A DNA stretch of 64,000 bases. It comes from Rhizodiscina lignyota (taxonomy: Eukaryota; Ascomycota; Dothideomycetes; Aulographales; Rhizodiscinaceae). The position numbers and the translations under genes were made by a program. Location of the stretch: positions 1,646,453-1,710,452 of the forward strand of contig ML978122.1 of NCBI GenBank assembly GCA_010015805.1, written 5' to 3'. Below the pieces are notes generated by a model that saw only the letters and a list, made by a program, of their open reading frames with translations, was not told the origin of the DNA and made no database searches. Every line of letters starts with the position of its first letter. The stretch's first letter is position 1. Of the stretch, positions 1 to 9,685 are shown one piece after another.

Positions 1-698
1 AGACTCCTGCACAAGAGCAAATTCGCGGGTCCAGACTTTGAAGCGAATGTTGGTACCAATTGAAGAGATTCTCTCGGAACAAATGAAGAGAGACGTGGAA
101 AATGCCGAAGAAATCCGACACGCGGTCTCTTTACTCGATCAAGCTATCGCCGGATCGAAACAGCATTTGGAATGGTTCCAGGCAAGCATCCAAAGTCAAG
201 TACAGACTGTAAGGGAACCGGAAGGATACTGAGAGTGCCTTACCTTGCCATTGCTGACAACGAGCAGATTTACAGCCTTACGAGCCAAGTAGATAGTCGG
301 ACGAACATCAATATGGCTGCGAGCGGCCAAGGACAGTATGTACATGCGCATCATCGGATTCGTCACCTTTGATTCCTCCCTGGGACATTTGTTGCTGTGA
401 GTCTGCTCCTGTCTTCCGGCCAGGTACGAGAAAGGCATTCTCTCAACTGATTTGGCATCGGCAGACGCTGTTTAGCACAAGCTTCTTCGATTTTCAACCG
501 GGTGACACACACAAGGTTGTCTCTGGCTGGATTTGGCTATATTGGACTGTTACTGCGGGCCTTACGCTGCTCGTTTACGTTGCATGGTGTTGGATGTCCG
601 GGTCGTGGCCATCGTGGACGCGCTGGAGCCAGAGCCAAGGTCGCCATTGGCACAAACGGACCGCATTCCCTGAGAAAGAAGATCGAGCTAAGATGTGA
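1..698 (+). pseudogene. CorA-like membrane protein, C-terminal part, frame-disrupted
   Basis: This is the 3' end of a gene that enters from the left edge. Three exons can be read: up to 208, 268-396 and 465-698, with introns 209-267 (GTAAGG...GAGCAG, branch CTGAC) and 397-464 (GTGAGT...GGCAG). The product matches the C-terminus of the fungal CorA-like family: a coiled region, then a DSRTNIN motif, a conserved AAKDSMYM...FLPGTFVA segment, and a transmembrane stretch around VSGWIWLYWTVTAGLTLLV. Exon 2 is not open in one frame. Near 320 the family-like reading moves by one base, and near 372 it moves back, so a TGA falls in the original frame. The two shifts cancel. This is either a young pseudogene or two assembly indels. 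The start lies outside the window. The family call rests on motif memory, and metal transport is not demonstrated. Confidence 0.5.
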
Positions 699-922
699 AT
701 ATATTAAGCTTGGGGCGGGGACTATTCGAACCGATTCATGATGGGCGCAGGCGCCGACTCAGACTTGCAAGACGATGGCGACTTCACTGCTGTCAGGTCT
801 GAACCCCGAGCTCAGCAGATCCGACAGCGCAGAGAGACTTTGGACAGTTATAGCATTGACAGTTCTAAGGAATAACCATAAATACAGCTGACTAGGGAAT
901 CAAAAAGCCCGTTGCGAATTGA

Positions 923-2174
923 TTATACGATCGTCGACTTCTTCAACTTCAAGAACCGTATCGAGCCAGTCTCCGGCTGACAGTTCACATAATCAAAGTG
1001 TGCCTCACCCTTCTTCAGAATCGAGACTTCGTGCCAAGTTCTCAGTTTCCTTGTCGTGCCGAACTTCTTCTGATGTTTCATGAGCCCGGTGTAGATGGCC
1101 TTGTGTGTGGGGTGATGTTTGCTCCAATTCTCTGTCTCGCAGTTAGCGGCGTTGTGCAATCTCACGCTGCTCCACAAGACACTTACCTAAGTCCTCTAGA
1201 CAGCGGAAGAATCTATTATGGCACGGTACGATTAGCACAGTGCCCCATTCCGGTTTACGCTAAAGAGTACTGACCCAGCACCGCACGTCTCTCGCAGTTC
1301 ATGTCCGTCAGGCGCAAGATTTCGCAGGAACCTCAACCCGCAGTTCCCAGACTCAACCGGAGTATCCCACAAATAACCTGTTGGCGCGCGAACTAAGTTA
1401 GCAATGCTACGATAACGAATTGCGATGCAGAATCTTACCTAATCCCTTGAGCAGCGTCGGTTCCAAAAGAGTTTCGTAGGCCTCACGCTCCTCTTCATTA
1501 GTGTTCTCCCAAAACTGACCCGAGCGGATGTGTGCCATGTTGTCGTAGTTGATTCCGACAAGACGCTCGCCCAGACCTGCAGGCACTGGGTCTGGCGGGG
1601 CAGAGACACTATCGTCGACGCGCTCAAAAGCATCCCAGCCAGATCCGGGCAGACGATCACGCGCAGCGCCCCAATATGCCGACAGCTTATGTCGCTGTCT
1701 GTCGGCGCCTGGGATTTTGCCCAAGCCAGGAAGGTAGTCCAGCCCAGAGTAGTTGGTTTCAAGACGGCCTGCCGGAGTCTCGAAAGCCTCGCTCCATAAG
1801 CCGACGGAAGACCGGGCATCGCCGAGCTGAGCATAGAGTTGAGGTAGATTGAGGGCATCGAGACTCGCTTTCCATGTCTCTGCGTCGACCCAATACGCGA
1901 CCCAGGTGATGCTGCCTTTGACGTCGCCTCTGACGACTGAGAAGTCCTCTGAGAGTACTGGGCTGTGAGAGGGGTTCTTTACCCAGTGATTGACGGCAGA
2001 GATCGCTTTCTGAGTTGCGTCAAGAGTAGCTTGATCTTGGTTGTGCGACTGGACTCCAACATAGGTGGTAAAGACACGGTCAACGCCCTCTGGGAGTTGA
2101 AGTTTCCATCTTGGAATAGGAGGTTCGTGGCCGTCTGGTTGATTTAGGGGAAATTTACGAACTGGGCAAGCCAT
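923..2174 (-). CDS. haem-containing aldoxime dehydratase
   Basis: Predicted to dehydrate an aldoxime (phenylacetaldoxime-like) to the nitrile, using a directly bound haem, probably in the cytosol. Exons on the minus strand are 2174-1439, 1377-1275, 1212-1187 and 1131-923. They join in phase to 357 codons, close to the usual ~350 aa. Introns are 61, 62 and 55 bp, each with GT-AG ends and branch sites such as GCTAAT or GCTAAC. Family marks are a start MACPVRKFPL, the block AYWGAARDRLPGSG near residue 185, the block SGNCGLRFLRN, and a C-terminal SKHHPTH followed by LRTWHEV. A His of HPTH (295 or 298) is the expected haem ligand, and H322 of WHEV is the expected catalytic His. An upstream in-frame extension exists, but family starts favour the ATG at 2174. 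The gene faces a nitrilase gene across 953 bp. OxdFG of Fusarium graminearum is a known fungal relative. Substrate is inferred. Confidence 0.88.
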
Positions 2175-2589
2175 ATTGTTGCAACAACGGAGATAAGTAA
2201 ATAAGAACTCTAAAGAGATTACAAGACCGTAATAGAGCACTGAGGTGGAAAGTATCAATACAGTAGTTTATATATTCGAAGGTCTACAACAATCAAAAAG
2301 GATGTCTAGAAAGCGACTTTTATGAAGTTACGAGATGAATGACGGGTGAGATGTCACAAAAGCCCTCCAAGTCGGGTGCATAGCCGTGGCATCGCCTCTT
2401 ACGCGTGAATGTGGGGAAAGAAGGTGGAGGTGACGCTGCCAACTACACAAAAATAGAGCCGATGTCTAGGCCGCGAGGTGCATAAGTTGCAGACAAGGCG
2501 AGATTTGTTTGCTGGAGTAGTTTGAATCTGATGCAAAGCCATTTCCCATCAAGAAACGGAACGAAGGGCATATCAGAACCGAGGAACAG

Positions 2590-2599
2590 CGGCATGCCG
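2590..2599. promoter_or_regulatory. candidate Zn2Cys6 binding palindrome CGGCATGCCG
   Basis: A perfect 10-bp palindrome made of inverted CGG triplets with a 4-bp spacer, near the middle of the shared promoter of the dehydratase and nitrilase genes. Zn2Cys6 dimers typically bind paired CGG triplets. A Zn2Cys6 gene lies next to the nitrilase, so this is a candidate operator. A 10-mer of this kind can occur by chance. Confidence 0.3.
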
Positions 2600-2602
2600 G
2601 CG

Positions 2603-2627
2603 CTCGCTAAACTCGCTAAACTCGCTT
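2603..2627. repeat. short tandem repeat, unit CTCGCTAAA
   Basis: Two full 9-bp copies and a partial third (CTCGCTT) directly after the CGG palindrome. A further run rich in CGCT lies at about 2657-2672. The sequence shows the repeat; any role in transcription is unknown. Confidence 0.6.
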
Positions 2628-3127
2628 ATGGTACCATTTCAGGTGTACATATTTGTCGCTTCGCTCGCTCGAAATTGTAGAAGAGAAGAAGAGACAGAGG
2701 GTGTCAAAAGAAGCGCCGATAATAAGATCTAGGCATAAGCTAGTATGACTCCGCTCTCAGCAGTATGGAGTACTCTACAGCCGTACCCACTCACTATGTG
2801 CTTGCAGCTTAGTTTCGCAGCAACGAGAGGTACGCAATGTAGGCGATACTCAGAGTAGCCAATCATGCGAAAAGATTCCATTATTCTCAAGGAGCCATTG
2901 CTCTTCAACTGATGTGGGATATATCTCGCCAGTTCCCCGCATTGGCAAGAATTATCAATTTTGTCTTCCTCCTTGAGTCCTTGCTCACCCTTTCCTACAA
3001 GTTCCATATCTCCCACTTGTCAGTCTTCATACTTTTGGTCCTCCCTTCCTGTCTACTCTGTATCAGACAATCGCGTACACAAAACTAGCGCCTCTTTGCA
3101 GTCCAGTTCCGCAATTGCCCGGCAACC

Positions 3128-4132
3128 ATGCCAAAAATCCTCAAGCTCGCTGCTGCACAATGCCGCACGCTGAGCACTACAGCTGAGACGCTCGCACAGC
3201 TAGAAGCCAAGACGAAAGAGGCCGCAAGCACCGGCGTCGACCTCATTCTGTTTCCGGAAGTCTATCTCGGAGGCTATCCGAAGAGTGCATCTTTCGGAGC
3301 AGTTGTCGGTGAACGAACAACAGACGGGTACACCCAGTATCTGAAGTACTGTCAGGGCGCTGTGGACCTTGGGGACACCCCGATAGGAGATGTTGATGCT
3401 TGGGTGGACAGAAAACTGGCAGTACCAAGAGGGACGGATCACCGAGGCGATGGAACGAGAGAAGAACTCGAGCGAATCGCTAAAATGACCGGTGTATTCA
3501 TCGTTTCGGGGGTCTTAGAACGAGCCGGAGGAACACTCTACTGCTCAGTCGTGTACGTCTGCCCGAAGCTCGGAACCATTGGCAAGAGGCGAAAAGTCAT
3601 GCCCACTGGCTCCGAACGACTCGTCTGGGGTCAAGGCAGTCCAAAGACTCTACGTGCCGTGACCACGGAAATTCGAGGAATAAAGCTGACTCTGGCTGCG
3701 GCCATTTGCTGGGAGAACTACATGCCTCTCTTACGTCAGGCACTTTACCAGCAAAACGTTAACCTCTACCTCGCTCCTACTGCCGACGGACGGGATACAT
3801 GGATGCCACTGATGCAAACTGTTGCCTTTGAATCGAGAGCTTTCGTTGTGAGCTGCAACCAGGTATATACAGAGGAACAGTTACCGGAATGGATCGACCG
3901 CAGGAAGGGCGACAATTCCGTGGTTAGCCGAGGCGGCTCCAGTATCGTGTCGCCATTTGGAAAGGTATTGGCTGGGCCATCTTGGGAAAAGGACGGAGAT
4001 CTGCTCGCTGTTGAGGCAGACTTCGAAGACTGTGAACGAGGCAGACTCGACCTGGATGTTGCTGGCTCTTACTCGAGAAATGATTCATTTACGTTCGCCG
4101 TCGAGGGGCTCGATCTGTCGCCACCGCAATAG
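3128..4132 (+). CDS. nitrilase
   Basis: Intronless, 334 aa. Predicted carbon-nitrogen hydrolase turning nitriles directly into carboxylic acids plus ammonia. The catalytic triad of the nitrilase superfamily is visible: E44 in LILFPE, K156 in KRRKVMPTG and C194 in [10 protein letters not shown]. The CWE context and the preceding long insert are typical of true nitrilases rather than of amidases or carbamoylases. The length is normal for fungal aliphatic or aryl nitrilases. ATG 3128 starts directly at the conserved [11 protein letters not shown] strand, so the start is secure. No signal peptide is seen, so a cytosolic enzyme is expected. It is divergent from the aldoxime dehydratase gene and followed by a convergent Zn2Cys6 gene, which supports a role as step two of an aldoxime-to-acid route. 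Substrate range cannot be read from sequence. Confidence 0.93.
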   Translation: MPKILKLAAAQCRTLSTTAETLAQLEAKTKEAASTGVDLILFPEVYLGGYPKSASFGAVVGERTTDGYTQYLKYCQGAVDLGDTPIGDVDAWVDRKLAVPRGTDHRGDGTREELERIAKMTGVFIVSGVLERAGGTLYCSVVYVCPKLGTIGKRRKVMPTGSERLVWGQGSPKTLRAVTTEIRGIKLTLAAAICWENYMPLLRQALYQQNVNLYLAPTADGRDTWMPLMQTVAFESRAFVVSCNQVYTEEQLPEWIDRRKGDNSVVSRGGSSIVSPFGKVLAGPSWEKDGDLLAVEADFEDCERGRLDLDVAGSYSRNDSFTFAVEGLDLSPPQ

Positions 4133-4326
4133 CGCGACTCCTTTGGTACATTGGTCGTCGGAAAAGAGCATCGATCTGTATTATTACTCTTTTCCCCATC
4201 GCTCCAAGTTCAGAGGTAATGTTGGATTCACCATCGGCGGTCTTTCGTACGCCGATAGTCCCCGATCGAGCATTGACAGTAAGCACGGACTCTTGAGAAA
4301 TCTTCGAATACACGCATCTTAGTTGA

Positions 4327-6374
4327 TCAGTAGGACCACGCGGCGGTCAAAGGCGTTGACGAGGAATTCGGCGATGCACTTGACCGAGCTGTTGAAGTAG
4401 TTGCGAATAGGCTGTCAATGAAGGTATCGACCAAGTTTGGCGATTGCGTGCTCAGCAACAATTCCCAACCTTTTGCGAGCGGCTCATTCATGGCGAGATG
4501 ATAGTAAACGCAGCTTGAGGTGCGATTTTGGTTGATCAGCGAGGTATGATCATAAAAATCGACAGTCAAGTTTCGTGGAGAATCGTCTGAGCCTCTCTCC
4601 CAGGAAGCGCGGCCCACAGCTTGAGGAGGGAGTTTCATTCCGTGGGATGTGCCATGGTCGGTGCCTGTAGGCTGGATATAGTAGGAAACGAATGTTTTGC
4701 CCTCGGTATCCGGTAGGAGGATCGGGACGATCCTCGAATGCGCCGATCCAAGTGGACTCTTTCCTTTTTGAGGATACAAACGAGGACGATCTCTCTCCAT
4801 GTGGCTCTGGAACAAGCTCAAATTCTCGAGCGTGCTCGCAAAAGCATTTCCGTTGTATAGACCTTCTTGGCCTATCGCGTGCAGCTTCGCTGATATCCAT
4901 TGCCGCCAGGAAAGACTATAACAGAATTGAGCGCCAAGATAGAGAAGTGGAATGAAGCCAAACTTCAGCGCATTGCAGGCCAAGTATGGGCGTTCTTCTA
5001 TCTTCCTTTGATCTTTGTCGCGGAAAACGCTCTCGAGAATCCGCATATTGTGGTAGACGTACGCATAGGCTGAATACTCATAGGACTCGTCCTCTCCTGT
5101 TGCGCAGCAGAGCATCCACATAGTGCGGCCCATATAGCAGTTGTACAGCGCAGCGCCCATTGCCGCATCCATACAGTCGATCTTTTGCGGCTGCGGCGGA
5201 ATGGCTAGATCATCAAACGAGCTCCAGCTGTAGCCATTCTGTAGAGTGGTATGCGGCGAATCGTCGTAATTGCGGAATATGTGTGTTGCTGATTCTTTCC
5301 ATCGCCGCAAGTCGTTCTGAAAATCCATGATTGTCGCAATGTCTACCATGGTTGAAGCGTCACTGAGAGGCGTCCAGATGGCACGATTCATCTCCCCACG
5401 GGAGCATATTAAATCATACAGCTGCTGCCTTTCTTGTGCAGCCGAGGCTGAGGGAGGCATAGACGTGTAGTCAGGGGTCATGACTCCAGGACTACCAGAG
5501 AGTTGAAATTCAGGTAGAGGGAGGATAATCTGAGCAACAAGCTCAATTTCTCGAGCTGTCATAGCCAAGACTTCTCTGTTTTGAAGATGAATGTTCTCAG
5601 CATTGTACAGATGCTGCTCAGCTGCTCGGAAATGGCGAAAGGCAGCCGCTGCATTTCCAGCGAAGAACTGTGATTTACAGCTTAGCCTATCGCATGTTTG
5701 AATAGGTAAGAGGGGAAACAAACCTCGAAATAGACAAGGAGTAGGAGGACTGCAATCAACATCTCGCAGTCTGAGGGGTTGTCATTGAAGTATTGCCCTG
5801 AGATCTGCCTCAGGACATTACTGTAGTCGGAGAAAGCAACAATTCTCGTGTCTAGTCCTCTCCATCGGTCATTTGGTTTCGAGAGGAGCAGTGCAGACCT
5901 GTGCATGGTACCCAGTGCACAAACCATGTCAAACACATATTCAGAAGCCCAGGCGACCTCCAACAGATGGTCACGCCAGAAGAACAGGTGTTCTGGCCGG
6001 AACAGAAGCTTCACGGTCTCCATGGAATACTGATGGTGCGCCAAAACGTAACGTGCTCTCGGGTGTGGTCGCTGTGATTCATTTGGATTGTTCGGAAAAG
6101 CTACTAATGGCGTATTCTCGATTGGAGTATCAGGGACGACGGCAGGAGTGCTATGCGGGCTGTTTTCGGAGGTCCTCCTGTTGATTGGGACGTGTCTCGG
6201 ACTCTGATAGCCACTGCAAGAGATGTTGGCAGCTTTACACCGCTCGCAGAAGGGCTTCCCCTCGTCGCACTTTACGCGACGCTGGCGACAAGTGAGGCAG
6301 CCCGTCCGAACTCGCTTCCTTCGCTCTGGCATGGTCGCAGCCGTTGTCCGACGATCGCGCGACAATGAAGGCAT
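4327..6374 (-). CDS. Zn2Cys6 transcription factor, shifted C-terminus
   Basis: Exons 6374-5724 and 5667-4327 (minus), 56-bp intron, 663 aa as read. The N-terminus carries a Zn2Cys6 cluster with C26, C29, C36, C43, C46 and C53 in the spacing 2-6-6-2-6, followed by a fungal-specific regulatory domain with repeated helical Arg/Leu segments. It is probably the local nuclear regulator of the aldoxime dehydratase and nitrilase genes, because it sits beside them. One oddity: after residues VDTFIDS the reading as given ends in a Ser/Thr-rich tail. One base over, the sequence encodes PIRNYFNSSVKCIAEFLVN and onward to a stop at 4319-4321, which looks like a normal end for this family. One C appears to be missing near 4412. 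This may be a real truncating change or an assembly indel. A second ATG at 6332 is possible as the start. Confidence 0.85.
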
Positions 6375-7408
6375 ATGGCACGAACTTGGAACTTATACAG
6401 GCGGTCAAAAGTGCCCGAAAATACGACTTAGCCGTATGCGTACTCGTTTAGCGCGTCCAGTTGAGCGCTCTAAATCGCTTGTCAGCATGTGCTTCGTCGA
6501 ATCTAACTCGACCATTTTGCAACGAACACTTTGTGGTTAAATGGCACCGGGTGTGCTTCTCAAGAGCCAAATGAGCGGAATATGGGCCAAACGGCCTGAC
6601 AAAGCAGTCCGATATATGACCTTTCCAACGTCTCCCAATTCCAGCAACTCTGGGCGCAAGGGTCTCGAATGACGATGCCCTTCCCGACGCGTTGGGCACA
6701 GCGGGGACCTTGCTACCGTTGGCGCGAAAACCCTACGCACTGATGTTCCCTTTCTTGGCAGCGAATTGCTTCCAAACTTTCGGCAAGATAGCCTGTTTTG
6801 TGAATTAGCTAAAGCATGTCCTGCTTATGTGATCGTGCTCTCTGCGGGATAGGATGCGGGGTGGTCGATTGGCAAGCTCTAGCTATCTCCAGCTGAGAAC
6901 GGAAGTGTCTGAAGTATCGCCAGGAAATGCAGCCTCGAAAAACTTCAACTTCCTGCGAATTTGCCGCCTTACATACTCACGCCATGGCCCGACTCTTGCC
7001 CAAGTAGCGGGAGGAGTCGCATCTGCATTCTGTAAGCCCTGCAAAAAACCCGCACTCCTCAAATTGGTCATCTCCACGACTTCTCCGAGGGCCGGGACTT
7101 GCCGACGTCACTAAACGTTCGTCTATCATATATGCGAATTATACGTCACTTCCAAGGACTTTTTCTCCGATAAAGCGTCGACTTATCTCCTAGGACTTCT
7201 TAGAACGACTGACCTGTTTCCCTCTCCCTTTCGTATTCTTGTCATGGAGAGTCGGCAGAAACACGGAACTCCATTCATCCGCTTCCTTTCCTCTCTATGT
7301 GATTAGACTTCTGTACAGAGCCGAAATCGACTCCTGGATCTTTGTAGCTTCTTCCAAATACAATTTGAATCATCTAAACACTCAACTTCAGCGAGTTATG
7401 AAAGCATT
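6375..7408. other. intergenic region with one diverged repeat copy
   Basis: About 1 kb between the regulator's 5' end and the 3' end of the SDR gene. Apart from the repeat at 7159-7263 I see only short frames without family features. The part near 6375-6700 should hold the regulator's promoter. Confidence 0.5.
7159..7263. repeat. dispersed repeat, copy A (~100 bp)
   Basis: Runs from CTTTTTCTCCGATAAAG to GGCAGAAACA and is closely matched by 13378-13477 in the same orientation. Several differences between the copies are G-to-A or C-to-T, with the 13.4-kb copy being the more AT-rich. The element family is not recognised. Confidence 0.7.
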
Positions 7409-8422
7409 TTAAACAAAGTCACTTGTCATCTTCTCACACCAGTTCCAAAATCTCTCCGCGTCTCCCCCACCGCCATCACTTTGCCTTTTCAGATGTACCT
7501 TGATGTCAGATCTCACATCCGCTAGTCTTCCCCACGGAATGACCCAGTCTCCCTTGCTCCCCTTTTCCATGTCTATAACCTCCTCGCTCCATCCAGCAAA
7601 CAGCGGCGAATAAGCTCCCATCTCCAGAGGATACAAATACGTCTTCAGCATGAACCAATACACCAGCCAGTGGATATGCCTGCCAAGGTCGGAAACAACA
7701 TTCCCCGGGTCCCACGAGACGCTCACAATGCTCTCTTTGTCGGAATTGGTTCCATAGCGACGGGACATCTCGACGGCAAGATACAGCATGCCGACTTTAC
7801 TCTGCATATAGTTCCGCAGTGAGTTGCTCGTGTCTGGCGCGCCGCTGTTCGCATCCCACACCATGCCTCCCCGTGGCGCCCCGACAGTGACCGCCATGCT
7901 GCTAGCCCAGGTCACGCGAACCGATCCCGGCGGTGATGCCGCCGCCGTGCGCTGGAGGACAGGGAGGAGACAGAGGATCAGTGCAAAGTGGGCAAGGCAG
8001 TTGACACCGACCTGCATATCATGGCCCTGCGCCGTCGCGCTGGCCTTCGGCGGGATCATAACTCCCGCGTTATTAGTCAGAACATCCAGCCTCTGCTCTC
8101 TGCGTTTGAACTCCTGCGCCGCGGACTTTACGTTGGCCAGGTCGGCGAGATCGCAGGGTATAAATTCAAGACGGCCAGATGAGTTGGGGAGAGATTTGCG
8201 GAGGGATGAGATGGCGGTGTCGGCCTTTTCGCCGCTTCGGCCGAGGATATATACGAAGGCATTCTTTTCGTAAAGGTGTTTAACAAGCTGGAGGCCGATC
8301 CCAGTATAGCCGCCAGTGACAATGTGCACACGTCCGCTTTGATCGGGAAGGTGAGCTGGAATAAAGGCGGGAGGAGGGATGTAGTACGTGTGGTCGAGGA
8401 GTTTGGAGAATGTCTCACCCAT
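7409..8422 (-). CDS. short-chain dehydrogenase/reductase
   Basis: Single exon, 337 aa. Classical SDR fold: the NAD(P) glycine motif TGGYTGIG near residue 36, NNAG near residue 116, a serine in WASSMAV, and the YxxxK pair in NYMQSKVG. The N-terminal stretch before the Rossmann fold (SKLLDHTYYIPPPAF) and the overall length resemble fungal proteins close to retinol-dehydrogenase or WW-domain-oxidoreductase type SDRs. The C-terminal part has hydrophobic residues near HWLVYWFMLKTYLYP that may touch a membrane or bind lipid. The substrate is not recognisable. Start ATG 8422 is supported by the family-like N-terminus. It lies between the aldoxime cluster and an AT-rich island, and nothing ties it to the aldoxime pathway except distance. 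Confidence 0.85.
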   Translation of the reverse strand: MGETFSKLLDHTYYIPPPAFIPAHLPDQSGRVHIVTGGYTGIGLQLVKHLYEKNAFVYILGRSGEKADTAISSLRKSLPNSSGRLEFIPCDLADLANVKSAAQEFKRREQRLDVLTNNAGVMIPPKASATAQGHDMQVGVNCLAHFALILCLLPVLQRTAAASPPGSVRVTWASSMAVTVGAPRGGMVWDANSGAPDTSNSLRNYMQSKVGMLYLAVEMSRRYGTNSDKESIVSVSWDPGNVVSDLGRHIHWLVYWFMLKTYLYPLEMGAYSPLFAGWSEEVIDMEKGSKGDWVIPWGRLADVRSDIKVHLKRQSDGGGGDAERFWNWCEKMTSDFV

Positions 8423-8733
8423 TTCTCTCCGGTTTGGGGGTGAGCAAGCATGTGCTAGGGCTTGTATTAGCTAGGGAGACGAGAAATAGTACCGATTAGC
8501 AGTACATCATGTGTGGGATGATATCAAAGAAAGTTAATTTTAGTAGAATTGGACGCTATCAATGAAGTAGCTAAGAATTGTGCAGTTGGGTTACTTCAGA
8601 GGACGATGGGGAATCAAGTTGTGCAAAAGCCCTTAAATCAGGAGTAAGGTGCTGACACGACTAGCTCTAAGCGGCAACGACGTCGACAGCCTCCTATTCT
8701 AGATAAAGGGGCTCCCCACTCCACGTGCACTCT

Positions 8734-9213
8734 ATGCTTCCCCACGATAAATCAATCTTTGAAGCTACCCTGCACGACGCCTGCCGATATGCAGCAATAG
8801 ACGAATTCATAAAGTTTCAGGCGCAAAGCACTTCTACCTTAGGACGCATGTGCTGCTGCTTTAAAGATTACCTGAACCAGGATGAACAACGTGCCTTCAT
8901 CCGGAAGCCCCTTAAGGTTGAGTTAACTCAGGGCTGGAATCATCTTCCTGGTTGTTTACCTCGAGAGTTAGAGGAAAGATTCTAGGTGGAAACTGAACTG
9001 GTGAATTATTATGCCCGCCGGGACCGAAGTAATTGTAATAAACAGTTAAGAGTGAGTGGTCAGTATGTTGTGATCAACGACACTAAGTCTCAGAGAGAGC
9101 TTAACGCACCAAGCGCAAACATTCGTAAGACTCGAAAAGCTGGAGCTGATCGATTCGCTAATACCATTGGCAGAGACTGCGGCTATCAAGAAAACAGTGA
9201 AGAAAGTATATGA
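8734..9213 (+). pseudogene. unrecognised interrupted reading frame
   Basis: From an ATG at 8734 one frame stays open for about 480 bases except for about one interruption. The encoded text, for example FEATLHDACRYAAIDEFIKF, matches no family I know. Another frame over 9085-9280 gives a lysine-rich, coiled-coil-like tail. It sits directly before an AT-rich segment. It may be the remnant of a mobile element or simply chance. No function can be given. Confidence 0.25.
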
Positions 9214-9480
9214 AGTCGAAATATTGCGAAGAAAAAAAATCCAAAAATCCCAAAAAAAATTCGAAGATTGGCTAATAACGGGTATTGTTGTACAATAAGA
9301 TTATGCTACTAGATCTACAATAGATACTTATAACGTTTTAAGGCCTTTTTAAATATATCTCTATAAGTTATGATTATAAAATACCTAATATAGCTAGATC
9401 GTTTAATAAATAAAGTAAACAGTTTAAATCTAACCAAAATCAAATCAAATCAAACCGTTATATAATCAAATTATTCAAAT
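9214..9480. repeat. AT-rich segment with CAAAT repeats
   Basis: A strongly A+T-rich stretch with A-runs near 9230-9260, TATA-like runs, and a short CAAAT/CAAAC repeat around 9437-9456. The neighbouring DNA is far less AT-rich. This fits RIP-like decay or an AT-rich insertion. Confidence 0.55.
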
Positions 9481-9510
9481 TCAAACTAAACCGTTTAGGG
9501 TTTAGTTTGA
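9481..9510. repeat. perfect 12-bp inverted repeat, 6-nt loop
   Basis: Arms TCAAACTAAACC and GGTTTAGTTTGA surround GTTTAG. It could be a terminator-like hairpin or the folded end of a small inverted-repeat element that also includes the AT-rich segment to its left. Confidence 0.6.
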
Positions 9511-9685
9511 TGGATACTGTTTTCGCTAGATTGCTCTACTCTAGTCTCGTTATAGTTCAATATGGACTAACCCTAAAGCAACAAAGCAAGAGCCTTACGT
9601 ATGAGTGCCAATGGCTGCTGATCTGTTGTTCTCCATGGATTCTCGAAATTTGTTCCTATCATATTCGCGAAGTTGAAGAAAGCCA

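Larger units (their letters stand above)
2175..3127. other. divergent control region, aldoxime dehydratase/nitrilase
   Basis: This 953-bp gap separates the start codons of the dehydratase (minus) and nitrilase (plus) genes, so it should hold both promoters. It contains a CGG-N4-CCG palindrome at 2590-2599 and a short 9-bp tandem repeat at 2603-2627. No convincing gene lies in it; short frames on either strand lack family features. Confidence 0.6.
8423..9685. other. gene-poor stretch with relic frame and AT-rich island
   Basis: Contains the SDR promoter side (8423-8700), an unrecognised interrupted frame (8734-9213), an AT-rich segment (9214-9480) and a perfect hairpin (9481-9510). Composition shifts sharply to A+T near 9215. 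It looks like an old mobile-element or RIP-affected insertion, but no element family can be named. Confidence 0.45.

Noticed and set aside
9482-9509. Telomere-like TTTAGGG text
   Set aside because: Only one copy, and it is explained by the inverted repeat; no array is present.
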